Shown: positions 31,899-41,047 of the stretch, piece by piece
How positions within the stretch are numbered: the stretch's first letter is position 1
How the letters are laid out: each line of letters begins with the position of its first letter
NCBI RefSeq assembly: GCF_000787815.1
Contig: NZ_BBPO01000059.1
Span: forward strand, 1 to 42,228
DNA: 42,228 bases
Direction of reading: 5' to 3'
DNA from: Streptacidiphilus neutrinimicus
Lineage (GTDB): Bacteria; Actinomycetota; Actinomycetes; Streptomycetales; Streptomycetaceae
The notes under the pieces: generated by a model
What the model was told of the DNA's origin: nothing
Databases searched by the model: none
Seen by the model: only the letters and a program-made list of their open reading frames with translations
Position numbers and translations under genes: made by a program

Positions 31899-32231
31899 TC
31901 AGGTCAGGGTGGCGCGCTCCCAGCGGTAGAACTCGCGGGCCATCGCGTCCTTGGGTTCGCGCCAGGTCTGCGGGTCGTAGGCGTGGACGTAGGCGGCGAG
32001 CCGCTCGCTGATGACGCGGAACTCGGGGTGGTCCTTGTAGCGGGCCACCTGCGGGCCCGGCGGCTGGGCGGACTCGACCAGATGCAGGTACAGGTCGCCG
32101 AACTGGAAGAGGCTGCGGCCGGTGACGCCGATGAGGCCGGGCAGCTCGCCCCGGTCGGAGTCGGTGAACGCGGCGGCGATGTCCTCGGCCGACTCGGGCT
32201 TCATCCGGGCGATGATCAAAGCGCGGTGCAT
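31899..32231 (-). CDS. whiE-ORFVII: TcmI-family polyketide cyclase (WhiE ORFVII type)
   Basis: A 110-residue polyketide cyclase of the TcmI family, a ferredoxin-like dimeric fold. Residues MHRALIIARMKPESAEDIAAAF start the fold; LPGLIGVTGRSLFQFGDLYL and the C-terminal YRWER stretch (REFYRWERATL) are typical. It directs ring closure of later rings of aromatic polyketides. AAGGAA lies before the ATG at 32231. In the S. coelicolor whiE locus the ORFVII protein has this role; the gene order here, after aromatase/cyclase, is the same. Confidence 0.93.
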   Translation of the reverse strand: MHRALIIARMKPESAEDIAAAFTDSDRGELPGLIGVTGRSLFQFGDLYLHLVESAQPPGPQVARYKDHPEFRVISERLAAYVHAYDPQTWREPKDAMAREFYRWERATLT

Positions 32232-32289
32232 CGTCGGGTTCCTTGGTCTCGGTTGCTGCGGGGCTCTCGTTCGCTGCGGGCCGCGGCGC

Positions 32290-33034
<745 letters not shown>

Positions 33035-33094
33035 GGGTGCTCCTTCTCTGCTGTGTGCGGTGCTCAGTTGCGTGGGGCGGTCGGATCGCGTCGG

Positions 33095-34348
33095 TCAGGT
33101 CCGGGGTTCCTCGGGGCGGCGCAGGACGAGGGCCGAGTTGCAGCCCATCAGGCCGCGGCTGAGGACCAGGGCGGTCCGCAGCGGCGCGGTGCGGGGCTGG
33201 CCGGTGACCACGTCGAGGTCGACGCGGACTTCGGCGATGTTCGGGGTGGGCGGGACGATGCCGTGTTCCAGCGCGAGGACGGCGGCGGCGACGTCGAGGG
33301 TCGCGGCCGCCGAGAAGGCTCGGCCGAAACCGGTCTTCGGCGCGGTCACCGGGACGACGGCGGCCCGCGCCCCGAGCGCGTCGCCGAGGGCGAGCGCCTC
33401 GGCCTGGTCGGCGGCCGGGACGCCGAGGGCGTCCGCGAACACCACGTCCACCTGCTCGGGGGAGCAGTCGGCCTCGGCGAGGGCGCCCCGGATCGCACGG
33501 GCGAGCCCCTCCCTGGAGTGCTCCCAGCCGCGGGTGCCGGTGAACGTCGAGGCGTGGCCGGCGATCCGGGCGCGGACCCGGGCGTCGCGCAGGTGGGCGG
33601 AGTCCTCCCGCTCGACGACGAACATGGCGCCGCCCTCGGCCGGCGAGAAGCCGCAGGCGTCGTCGGTGAACGGCAGGTAGGCCCGGTGCGGGTCCTGGGC
33701 CAGGCTGAGCTCGGGGTAGCCCAGCTGGCAGACCATCGAGTAAGGCGCCAGCGGGGCCTCGGTCGCGCCTGTCACGATCGCGCGGGCGCCGTTCCCGACG
33801 GCGCGGCAGGCGTGGGCGAACACGTCCAGCCCGCCGGCCTCGTCGTTGGCCAGCACCCCGCACGGGCCGCGGAAGCCGCCGCGGATCGAGATCTGGCCCG
33901 TGCTCGCGGCGTAGAACCAGGCGATCGACTGGTAGGGACCGACGAAATGCGGTCCGTGGCCCCACAGTTCCTGGAGTTCGTGCTGCCCGAACTCGCCGCC
34001 CCCGGAGCCGGCGGCAGTGGTGACGCCGACGGCGAAGGGCGCGTCCGGGTCCCCGGTGAGCCGGGCGTCGCTCAGGGCCAGATCGGCGGCGGCCATGGCG
34101 AAGTGGGTGAAGCGGTCGGTCTGCACCAGGAAGCGGTTCTCGATCAGCCGTTCGGGGTCGAAGTCGCGGACCTCGCCCGCGACGCGCAACGGGAGCTCCG
34201 TGCACCCCTCGCGGTCGACCCGGTCCAGGGCCACCACGCCTTGCAGGAGGGACTTCCAGTAGGCGTCGCAGCCGGTGCCGCCGGGCGCGATGACGCCCAT
34301 CCCCGTGACGACGGCGGACGGCGGGGAGGTGTCGCCGCTGAAGGTCAT
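33095..34348 (-). CDS. whiE-ORFIV: Chain length factor, KS-beta (WhiE ORFIV type)
   Basis: A 417-residue KS-beta subunit, partner of KS-alpha, setting polyketide length. It shows the thiolase fold ([53 protein letters not shown]). The position of the KS-alpha active-site Cys is occupied here by Glu170 in [17 protein letters not shown]; most characterised aromatic-PKS CLFs carry Gln, and the flanking AGGLD is conserved. The His residues of KS-alpha are also changed, so it is not a condensing enzyme. The ATG at 34348 overlaps the KS-alpha stop (ATGA). I recall spore-pigment CLFs also carrying Glu here but cannot check it. Confidence 0.95.
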   Translation of the reverse strand: MTFSGDTSPPSAVVTGMGVIAPGGTGCDAYWKSLLQGVVALDRVDREGCTELPLRVAGEVRDFDPERLIENRFLVQTDRFTHFAMAAADLALSDARLTGDPDAPFAVGVTTAAGSGGGEFGQHELQELWGHGPHFVGPYQSIAWFYAASTGQISIRGGFRGPCGVLANDEAGGLDVFAHACRAVGNGARAIVTGATEAPLAPYSMVCQLGYPELSLAQDPHRAYLPFTDDACGFSPAEGGAMFVVEREDSAHLRDARVRARIAGHASTFTGTRGWEHSREGLARAIRGALAEADCSPEQVDVVFADALGVPAADQAEALALGDALGARAAVVPVTAPKTGFGRAFSAAATLDVAAAVLALEHGIVPPTPNIAEVRVDLDVVTGQPRTAPLRTALVLSRGLMGCNSALVLRRPEEPRT

Positions 34349-35613
34349 GGCAGCCTCCGATCAGGATGGGTGAGCACGACGGCCGACTGGAAGCCGCCGA
34401 ACCCGCTGCCCACCGACAGCACGTGGCGCAGGTTGCGGTGCCGGGCGGTGCGCGGCACGTAGTCCAGGTCGCACTCCGGGTCCGGGGTCCGGTAGTTGGC
34501 GGTCGGCGGCACCACGCCCTCGGCGATGGCCAGGGCGCAGGCCGCCAGTTCGATCGCGCCGATGGCGCCGAGGGAGTGTCCGACCATCGACTTGATGGAG
34601 CTCATCGGCACGGAGTTGGCGTGCTCGCCCAGCGAGCGCTTGACGGCGGCGGTCTCGTGCCGGTCGTTCTGGCGGGTCCCCGAGCCGTGGGCGTTGACGT
34701 AGTCCACCTCGGCGGGGGAGACCCCGGCCTGCGCCAGGGCGCGGTCGATGGCCTCGGACATCTCGCGGCCCTCGGTGGTCAGGCCGGTCATGTGGTAGGC
34801 GTTGCCGAAGGTCGCGAAACCGCTGATCTCGCAGTAGATCCTGGCCCCGCGCGCCAGGGCGTGCTCGCGCTCCTCCAGCATCAGCACCGCGGCGCCCTCG
34901 CCCAGGACGAAGCCGTCGCGGTCGGCGTCGAAGGGCCGGGAGGCGTGGGCCGGGTCGTCGTTGCGGGTCGAGGTCGCCTTGATGGCGTCGAAGCAGGCCA
35001 CGGTGATGGGCGAGATCGGGGATTCCGAGGCGCCGGCGACGATGATGTCGGCCTTGCCCTCGGTGATGGTCTCGAAGGCGTGCCCGACCGCGTCCAGCCC
35101 CGAGGTGCAGCCCGTCGAGATGGTCTGCACGGGACCGTGCGCCTCGACGGACTCGGCGACCTCGGAGGCGAGCGCGCTGGGGGAGAAGGCACGGTGCAGG
35201 TGCGGGCCCGCGGCGGCCGGGTCCACGTCCCAGTGGGCGCCGTGCTCGCTGACGGCCACGTAGTCGTGTTCGAGCCGGGTGGTGCCGCCCACGGCGGTCC
35301 CGAGCGACACGCCCGTGCGCCACGGGTCCTGCCCGGCCATGTCCAGTCCGGCGTCCCGCATCGCCTCGGCGGCGGCGACGAGCGCGAACTGGATGTAGCG
35401 GTCGCACCGTTGGACGGTCTCGGAGTCCAGGCCGCAGCTGAGGGGGTCGAAGTCGCACTCCGCCGCGATGCGGGACCGGAACGGCTCCGCGTCGAAGAGG
35501 GTGATCCCGCGGGTCGCGGTGCGCCCCGCGGTCAGCAGCTCCCAGAAGGCCGGGACCCCGATGCCGCCCGGGGCGACGACGCCGAGCCCCGTCACCGCCA
35601 CCCGGCGCGTCAT
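34345..35613 (-). CDS. whiE-ORFIII: Ketosynthase alpha, KS-alpha (WhiE ORFIII type)
   Basis: A 422-residue type II PKS ketosynthase. It has the catalytic Cys169 in [12 protein letters not shown], His309 in [12 protein letters not shown] and His346 in [11 protein letters not shown], with normal length. It performs the Claisen condensations with malonyl-ACP, supplied by AccABCD-type carboxylase at the end of the same gene run. The ATG at 35613 overlaps the cupin stop (ATGA), and its own stop overlaps the KS-beta start, so the three genes are tightly coupled. Its closest matches, judging from cluster order, will be spore-pigment rather than antibiotic KS-alpha. Confidence 0.96.
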   Translation of the reverse strand: MTRRVAVTGLGVVAPGGIGVPAFWELLTAGRTATRGITLFDAEPFRSRIAAECDFDPLSCGLDSETVQRCDRYIQFALVAAAEAMRDAGLDMAGQDPWRTGVSLGTAVGGTTRLEHDYVAVSEHGAHWDVDPAAAGPHLHRAFSPSALASEVAESVEAHGPVQTISTGCTSGLDAVGHAFETITEGKADIIVAGASESPISPITVACFDAIKATSTRNDDPAHASRPFDADRDGFVLGEGAAVLMLEEREHALARGARIYCEISGFATFGNAYHMTGLTTEGREMSEAIDRALAQAGVSPAEVDYVNAHGSGTRQNDRHETAAVKRSLGEHANSVPMSSIKSMVGHSLGAIGAIELAACALAIAEGVVPPTANYRTPDPECDLDYVPRTARHRNLRHVLSVGSGFGGFQSAVVLTHPDRRLP

Positions 35614-36029
35614 GGGCTCGCCACCGGGGCGTCGCCGGGAGCGGGCTCGCTCTCGGTGTCCACGTGCCCGAGCTCCGGCCTCGGCGCGAGCGGCCCGAGG
35701 TGGAAGACCATGCGTGCCTGCGCGTCGCCCACGTTGCGGAAGCGGTGGCGCATGTCCCGGGGGATCAGCAGCCCCTGGTCTGGTCGCAGCGCGTGGGTCT
35801 CGCCGTCCAGGTCCACCTCGAGGTCGCCGGCGACGACGAACACGAACTCCTCGGAGTAGGGGTGGTAGTGCTCGCCGATGCGCTCGCCGGGCTCGATCAG
35901 GGCCATGCCCATGAAACCGCTGGTCGACCCGACCGTGGCGGGCGTGAGCATGGCGCGCAGGTCGCCACCGCGCCGCCGGTTGGGCGGGGTCTCGGCGAGG
36001 TTGACGATGCGGGCGGACGGAGTGGCCAT
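35610..36029 (-). CDS. whiE-ORFII: Cupin protein (WhiE ORFII type)
   Basis: A 139-residue cupin. The conserved motif [30 protein letters not shown] (G-x5-HxH-x3,4-E-x6-G) with the two-His metal site is at residues 47-75, and the second cupin motif follows at [13 protein letters not shown]. WhiE ORFII is the cupin of the S. coelicolor spore-pigment locus and is required for pigment, with unclear chemistry, perhaps a cyclase or oxidation partner. ATG at 36029 follows GGGAGAACC. It lies 117 bases after the SchA/CurD gene with tandem repeats between, and overlaps the KS-alpha start. Confidence 0.92.
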   Translation of the reverse strand: MATPSARIVNLAETPPNRRRGGDLRAMLTPATVGSTSGFMGMALIEPGERIGEHYHPYSEEFVFVVAGDLEVDLDGETHALRPDQGLLIPRDMRHRFRNVGDAQARMVFHLGPLAPRPELGHVDTESEPAPGDAPVASP

Positions 36030-36066
36030 TTCGGTTCTCCCGAAGTGTTCGAAGGTTGGGGCCCGA

Positions 36067-36156
36067 AGGGCGGGCGCGAAGGGCGGGCGCGAACAGCGGT
36101 CGGCGGTTCGGGACGCGGGTTCGGGACGCGGGTTCGGGACGCCGGTTCAGGACGCG
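36067..36156. repeat. Two families of 13-bp tandem repeats in the intercistronic gap
   Basis: AGGGCGGGCGCGA occurs twice in tandem (36067-36079 and 36080-36092). A second 13-bp unit, GGTTCGGGACGCG, occurs four times without gap from 36105 to 36156, the third and fourth copies with one change each. The fourth copy contains the stop codon of the upstream gene (minus-strand TGA at 36147-36149), so a repeat change created or moved that stop. Confidence 0.8.
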
Positions 36157-37328
36157 GGCGCGACGCGGTCGGTGACCAGGCTCATCTCGCACTCGGCGAG
36201 GAAGCGCACAAGGGCGGATCCGTCGACGCCGACGGCGGGACCGGCCGGGTCGAAGAGGGGCAGCAGCCGCTCCGCGACCTGCGGGGTGATGCCCGAAGCC
36301 GGCACCGGGACGTCCTGGTAGGGGCGGCTCAGGTCGACCAGGCGCAGGAAGAGCCCGTCGCTCGTGAACATGGTGCTCTGCACCAGCGGGTTGGCCGGGT
36401 CCGTAGCGGCCTCGTGGTCCTGCTCGCCCAGGAGTCGTGCCACCGCGGCGCCTTGGCCGGGCCGCACGGGGTAGAGGAACGCGTGGCGGGTGACCTCGGC
36501 CGCGGTGTCGGCGCGCGGGTCACCGGCGTGGAACACCGCCGGGAGAGCGGCGCGGGCGAAGAACGCCCGGGCGGAGGCCGGGTCGGTCAGGTCGCGTGAT
36601 TCCTCGAGGTAGGGATTGACCGCCTCCTCGACCTGCCGCACCTCGGGCTGCTGCGCGACGTGCCGTAGCGCGTTCCCCAGGTCGCCCTTGACCTCCACGG
36701 CTCGCACGACCCGGTTGCCGCGCATGAACAGCGAGGTGCGGCACAGCCGTGTCGTCGCGTCGACCCGTGCCTGCGGGGACGCGTAGTCGGCGAGAATCCG
36801 CGCGACCTTGTCCTCGCTCCCCGGCGTCACCGTGAAGGTGATCGCGTGGCGGACGAGCCCTCCGCTCGACAGCGGCGGCCTCGGCAGCGGGTCGGTGCTC
36901 GCGGGCCGCTGCGCGGGGCTCGCGTGCACGGCCGTTTGCCCGGCGGGGGCCGCGGCGACACTCCCGCCGGGCGGCGGGAGTGTCGCCGGGGTCTGGCGTT
37001 CGATGACGAACCGCAGCGACCGGGTGTCCGCGACGCAGTCGTGCATGGGCTGGACCAGCGCGCGGTGGGCGGCGCTGTCCACCCAGCTCAGGAACGGTTC
37101 GGCGCTCTCCCATTCGCTGGTGATCAGCCACTGGGAGGAGTTGCCGAGCGACTGGCACAGCTGGTCGCTGATGTGGCCCGGCACGTTGGCCACCTGATGG
37201 CAGATCTGGTCGTAGGCGGCCAGGAAGTTCTGCTCCTGGCCTTCGTGGACGTCCAGCAGCAGGACCACCCGGAGGCGCTGGTCTGCTGTTCCGGACGCGG
37301 CGGTGTGCGTGTAGTCCGTGGTCACCAC
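36147..37328 (-). CDS. whiE-ORFI: SchA/CurD-domain protein with N-terminal ABM domain (WhiE ORFI type)
   Basis: A 393-residue protein. Residues 15-112 are an antibiotic-biosynthesis-monooxygenase-like domain ([39 protein letters not shown]). A Pro/Ala linker (about 115-155) joins to the SchA/CurD domain named from the S. halstedii sch and S. curacoi cur pigment clusters: [20 protein letters not shown] and a second repeat [22 protein letters not shown]. Both are ferredoxin-like dimer folds. Its enzymatic role is not settled; sequence and place match WhiE ORFI. A GTG at 37328 (or 37325) follows GAGAGGGAG. It is the first gene of the leftward ten-gene run. Confidence 0.9.
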   Translation of the reverse strand: MVTTDYTHTAASGTADQRLRVVLLLDVHEGQEQNFLAAYDQICHQVANVPGHISDQLCQSLGNSSQWLITSEWESAEPFLSWVDSAAHRALVQPMHDCVADTRSLRFVIERQTPATLPPPGGSVAAAPAGQTAVHASPAQRPASTDPLPRPPLSSGGLVRHAITFTVTPGSEDKVARILADYASPQARVDATTRLCRTSLFMRGNRVVRAVEVKGDLGNALRHVAQQPEVRQVEEAVNPYLEESRDLTDPASARAFFARAALPAVFHAGDPRADTAAEVTRHAFLYPVRPGQGAAVARLLGEQDHEAATDPANPLVQSTMFTSDGLFLRLVDLSRPYQDVPVPASGITPQVAERLLPLFDPAGPAVGVDGSALVRFLAECEMSLVTDRVAPAS

Positions 37329-37629
37329 AGTGGTTTCTCCCTCTCGCCCGCGGCGGTCAGGGCTCCGCGCTCACATCCACAGCGGGCGTCACCGGGGGCA
37401 TTCGGTCGGGGCCTCGCGCCCTCGACTCGCCAGCGTCGGCATATGCAGACGCTGTGATACGTACACGATCGTGCGGCGTGCCCCCGGTCCGCGCACGGTG
37501 TGTGCGGCAGCCGGGTGAAAAACCGCTCGATCCGGCCCCGTCCGGGGACGGATGCAGGCGACCCGGCCGGCCCTGGGCCGCACTCCGCAGCCTCCGCGCC
37601 GCGCACCGTCCCCGAACCGGAGAGCACTG
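37329..37629. promoter_or_regulatory. Divergent promoter region of the pigment cluster
   Basis: This 301-base gap separates the two divergent transcription units. The core, 37440-37475, is less GC-rich and has a CACGATCGTG palindrome at 37464-37473 next to GTGATACGTACAC, a second short palindrome at 37454-37466. These are the kind of sites at which developmental regulators act, but I cannot name a factor. No gene is seen in the gap. Confidence 0.5.
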
Positions 37630-39264
37630 ATGACGTCCGACGTCGACGAGCACGTCCCCGTCCTGATCTCGGGCGGCTCCCTTGTGGGGCTGTCCATGTC
37701 GCTGTTCCTCGGCCGCCTCGGCGTCCGGCACCTGCTGGTGGAGCGTCACGCCGCCACGTCGCACCATCCGCGCGGCCGCGGCAACAACGTACGCACGATG
37801 GAGCTCTACCGCACCGCGGGCGTCGAGCCGCGCATCCGCGCGGCCGCGTCCGTCCTCGCGGACAACCACGGCATCCTCCAGGCGGACACGCTCACCGGAG
37901 CGGAGCAGGACTGGCTGTTCCGCGAGATCGACCCCGGTGGGGGCCTGGCCCGGCTCAGCCCCGCCGGCTGGTGCCTGTGCTCGCAGAACGACCTGGAGCC
38001 GGAACTGCTGGCCGCGGCGCGGGAGCTGGGCGCGGACATCCGCTTCGGCACCGAGCTGGAATCCTTCGAACAGGACCAGGACGGCGTCACGGCCGTGGTG
38101 CGCGAGCGTGACAGCGGTCGGAGTCGGACCGTCCGGGCGCAGTACCTGGTGGCCGCGGACGGCCCGCGCAGCCCCGTCCGCGAGCGGCTCGGCATCGGCC
38201 ACAGCGGCAGGGGCGACCTGTTCCAGAACGTCAGCATCACCTTCCGCGCCAAGCGCCTGGCCGACGCGGTGGGGGACCGCCGGTTCATCGTCTGCTACCT
38301 GCGCAACTCCGAGGGCTCAGGCGCGCTGTTGCCCGTCGACAACAAGGAGGCGTGGGTCTTCCACGCGCCGTGGCGCCCCGAGTCGGGGGAGACGCTCGAG
38401 GACTTCACCGACGAGCGCTGCACCGCGCTCATCCGCGCCGCCACCGGAGTCGCCGACCTGGAGGTCGAGATCACCGGCAAGGCCCCGTGGCATGCGGCCG
38501 AGCGGGTGGCGGACGGGTACGGCCGGGGGCGCGTCTTCCTGGCCGGCGACTCGGCCCACGAGATGTCGCCCACCGGCGCGTTCGGCTCCAACACCGGGAT
38601 CCAGGACGCCCACAACCTCGCCTGGAAGCTGGCGGCCGTCCTCCAGGGCTGGGCCGGCCCGGGGCTGCTGGACAGCTACGAGGCCGAACGCCGCCCGGTG
38701 GCCCTCGCGACGGCCGCCCGCGCCTCGGCCCGGTCCGCGGAGCACCGGCACCCCGGATACGACGTCAGCCCGGGTACCGGCAAGCAGGCCGGGATGCTGG
38801 CGGTGGTGCTCGGCTACCGCTACCACTCCGACGCCGTCCACGGGACCGACCCCGAGGAGTCGGCTGTGCCGGAGCAGTTCAGGCCCGTGGCCGAGCCCGG
38901 CTGCCGCGCGCCGCACCTGTGGCTCAGCCGCGACGGCGTCCGCCTGTCGACGCTCGACCTCTACGAGCGCGGTCCCGTGCTGCTCACCGGGCCCGCCGGA
39001 CGCGCCTGGCACGAGGCCGGGCTGAAGGCGGCCGCGACGCTCGGGGTGCCGCTGGAGTGCCACCAGATCGGCGGCGATCCCGCGGACAGCGGGGTCCTCC
39101 ACCCGGACGAGGGGACGGACTGGGCCCAGATGCACGGCGTGGGCGCGGACGGCGCGGTCCTGGTGCGCCCGGACGGGTTCGTCGCCTGGCGCGCCGTCAC
39201 GGCGGAGGACCGACCGGCGCGGGCCCTGACCGAGGTGCTGGAAGCCGTCCTGAGCCGGTCCTGA
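37630..39264 (+). CDS. whiE-ORFVIII: FAD-dependent aromatic polyketide hydroxylase (WhiE ORFVIII type)
   Basis: A 544-residue class A flavin hydroxylase. The FAD loop VLISGGSLVGLSM is at residues 11-23 (GxGxxG variant GGSLVG), the DG motif VAADGPRSPVRERLG at 173-187 and the GD motif RVFLAGDSAHEMSPTG at 300-315. A thioredoxin-like C-terminal domain (about 430-544) is present. It hydroxylates the cyclised polyketide using NADPH and oxygen. ATG at 37630 follows GGAGAG by six bases. It is divergent from the PKS genes, as ORFVIII is in S. coelicolor, and is followed by a perfect palindromic terminator. Confidence 0.95.
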   Translation: MTSDVDEHVPVLISGGSLVGLSMSLFLGRLGVRHLLVERHAATSHHPRGRGNNVRTMELYRTAGVEPRIRAAASVLADNHGILQADTLTGAEQDWLFREIDPGGGLARLSPAGWCLCSQNDLEPELLAAARELGADIRFGTELESFEQDQDGVTAVVRERDSGRSRTVRAQYLVAADGPRSPVRERLGIGHSGRGDLFQNVSITFRAKRLADAVGDRRFIVCYLRNSEGSGALLPVDNKEAWVFHAPWRPESGETLEDFTDERCTALIRAATGVADLEVEITGKAPWHAAERVADGYGRGRVFLAGDSAHEMSPTGAFGSNTGIQDAHNLAWKLAAVLQGWAGPGLLDSYEAERRPVALATAARASARSAEHRHPGYDVSPGTGKQAGMLAVVLGYRYHSDAVHGTDPEESAVPEQFRPVAEPGCRAPHLWLSRDGVRLSTLDLYERGPVLLTGPAGRAWHEAGLKAAATLGVPLECHQIGGDPADSGVLHPDEGTDWAQMHGVGADGAVLVRPDGFVAWRAVTAEDRPARALTEVLEAVLSRS

Positions 39265-39281
39265 CGCCCGCTCGGGACGGA

Positions 39282-39329
39282 CTGTCCCCGGGCCTGACGG
39301 ACGGGCCCGTCCGTCAGGCCCGGGGACAG
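39282..39329. terminator. Perfect 48-bp palindrome, bidirectional terminator
   Basis: The 48 bases are an exact inverted repeat around the centre GGGCCC at 39303-39308, with outer arms CTGTCCCCGGGCCTGACGG. It starts 18 bases after the hydroxylase stop, between convergent genes. Without a loop the RNA would form a stem of about 22 pairs. There is no T-run, as is usual in Streptomyces. Confidence 0.85.
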
Positions 39330-39333
39330 CGGA

Positions 39334-39371
39334 AGCCGGGCCGGGCGAGACGATCTCGCACCGGCCCGGCT
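39334..39371. terminator. Second hairpin, 11 + 6 bp stem with A bulge
   Basis: AGCCGGGCCGG-GCGAGA, loop CGA, TCTCGC-A-CCGGCCCGGCT. It follows the 48-bp palindrome by four bases and lies before the leftward ABM gene stop (39388), a tandem pair of terminators. Confidence 0.75.
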
Positions 39372-39387
39372 CTCCCGCTCCGTCGTG

Positions 39388-39687
39388 TCAGGCGGCCCCG
39401 CTCACGCCCGGCGCAACGAACCGCCGGTGCAGGGGCGAGAAGGTCACCTGCGGTTCCCCGAGGACGCCGAGCCTGCGGACGACGGGCATCAGCCGCTTCA
39501 TGCTGAAGTGCTCGAACGCCGCCTCGGAATCCCAGACATCGACCACGTGCAGTCCGTCGTCCTCGAACCAGGACGCGTGGATGATGCCGCCGTCGGGAGT
39601 CCTGTCCTCCCAGTGCACCACCGTGCGGGCGGCTTCGTACTGCTCGGGCGTGACACCCGCCCAGCGCATCGACATGACGACAGCCAT
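39388..39687 (-). CDS. ABM-fold small monooxygenase-like protein
   Basis: A 99-residue dimeric alpha/beta-barrel-type protein. VVMSMRWAGVTPEQYEAART starts the fold, followed by GGIIHASWFEDDGLHVVDVW and the helix SEAAFEHFSMKRLMPVVRRLG, the usual order of antibiotic-biosynthesis-monooxygenase/DUF1330-like proteins. Relatives oxidise or cyclise aromatic polyketides; others have no known enzyme role. The ATG at 39687 has AAGGAG seven bases upstream. It is alone on the minus strand between the hydroxylase terminators and a divergent secreted protein. Being next to the pigment hydroxylase suggests tailoring, but this is inference. Confidence 0.85.
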   Translation of the reverse strand: MAVVMSMRWAGVTPEQYEAARTVVHWEDRTPDGGIIHASWFEDDGLHVVDVWDSEAAFEHFSMKRLMPVVRRLGVLGEPQVTFSPLHRRFVAPGVSGAA

Positions 39688-39895
39688 TGGGGTCTCCTTC
39701 GATGGGCAGTCGCTGACTCCCCCCAGCACGACGATAGATCACGGTCGTCCCGCGGGCACCAGGGAAGGGTCCTTCGTGTGCACGCGGTCACCCCGCGGCC
39801 TGCGCCCGTTCGACTCACCGGACGTGCGGTGACGCCTCGTCGTTCGTAGCTTCGACCTGAGAGGACGCACACGGCGTCCGATCCCCGGAAGGCGG

Positions 39896-40963
39896 TTGAC
39901 CAGAATGTCGCCAGGATGGCTCTTGTTCGGCGTGCTCGGTGCCGCCGTCTCACTGCCGGTCGGCGTGCCAGCCGCCTCGGTGCCCGGGACGTCGGTCCAC
40001 CTGGTCCATCCCGGACAGTCGATCCAGGCGGCGGTCGACGCCGCCGCACCGGGGGACACCGTCCTCGTGTCGGCGGGCCACTACCACGAAAGTGTGCTGC
40101 TCAGGACGGACGGGGTGACGTTGCGCGGCGCTGGTCCGCTGACCGTGCTGTCCCCGCCCGACGGCGCTGCGGACGGTGCGTGCGCCGCACTCGGCGACGG
40201 GATCTGCGTGTTCGGGACGCCCGGACACCCCGTGGCCGACGTCAGCATCGAGTCGCTCACCGTCTCCGGGTTCCGCGTCGACGGCCTCTCCGCCTCCGGC
40301 ACCGACGGGCTGACGGTCCGTTCCGTGCAGGCACAGGACAACGGGCAGCAGGGCATCAGCGAGGAGAAGTCGTCCCGCAGCCGCGTGGTCGGCAACACGG
40401 CGCACGGCAACGGGCAGGCGGGCGTCTTCCTGGCCAACGTCGTGGACGGCAAGGGCGAAGGGATCGACACCGGCGGCACCCGTGTCGCCGGCAACCGCCT
40501 CTACGGCAACCGGTTCGGCGTCGTCGTCCGCCGGTTGCGGGACCTCGACGTCACGCAGAACACCGTCACCGGCAACTGCGGCGGCGTCTTCGTCGTGGGG
40601 GACGACACCCGGCCGCGCGCGGGCGACCTGACCGTCCGGGACAACCTGGTGAACGCGAACAACTCCTACTGCCCGGCGACCGACCGACTGCCCTACATCC
40701 AGGGCAGCGGCATCGTGCTGACCGGGGTCGAGCAGACCCTGGTCACCGGCAACGAGGTGGACGGCAATGCCGGAGCCTCCCCGCTGTCTGGGGGCATCGT
40801 GCTGTTCCGCAGCTACGTCGGCGGTCCGAGCACGGACAACACCGTCCGCGACAACCTCGTGCTGGACAACCGGTCCGCCGACCTGGCCGACCGGGACGGC
40901 GGGGCGCGCAACGTGTTCGTCGCGAACCTGTGCCGTGTGTCCGAGCCCTCCGGGCGGTGTTGA
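39896..40963 (+). CDS. Secreted right-handed parallel beta-helix (NosD-like) protein
   Basis: A 355-residue exported protein. The N-terminus SPGWLLFGVLGAAVSLPVGV is a signal peptide, cut near PAA. The first mature segment, SVHLVHPGQSIQAAVDAAAP, is the usual entry into a beta-helix, followed by repeated coils with the Asn/Gly ladder (VVGNTAHGNGQAGVFL, VAGNRLYGNRFGVVVRRLRD, VTQNTVTGNCGGVFVV, VTGNEVDGNAG). The four or five Cys in the mature part may form disulfides. Such helices bind or degrade polysaccharide, but catalytic residues are not clear. TTG at 39896 (GGAAGG three bases upstream) or ATG at 39905 may start it. The 39730-39895 gap shows no gene. Confidence 0.85.
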   Translation: MTRMSPGWLLFGVLGAAVSLPVGVPAASVPGTSVHLVHPGQSIQAAVDAAAPGDTVLVSAGHYHESVLLRTDGVTLRGAGPLTVLSPPDGAADGACAALGDGICVFGTPGHPVADVSIESLTVSGFRVDGLSASGTDGLTVRSVQAQDNGQQGISEEKSSRSRVVGNTAHGNGQAGVFLANVVDGKGEGIDTGGTRVAGNRLYGNRFGVVVRRLRDLDVTQNTVTGNCGGVFVVGDDTRPRAGDLTVRDNLVNANNSYCPATDRLPYIQGSGIVLTGVEQTLVTGNEVDGNAGASPLSGGIVLFRSYVGGPSTDNTVRDNLVLDNRSADLADRDGGARNVFVANLCRVSEPSGRC

Positions 40964-41047
40964 CGAGCCGTCACGGGCGCCCGGTCGGGCCCCGGTGACT
41001 CCGATCGCCCCGCACAGACGCGGGTCAGAAACGAAGGGTTGTCGCAG

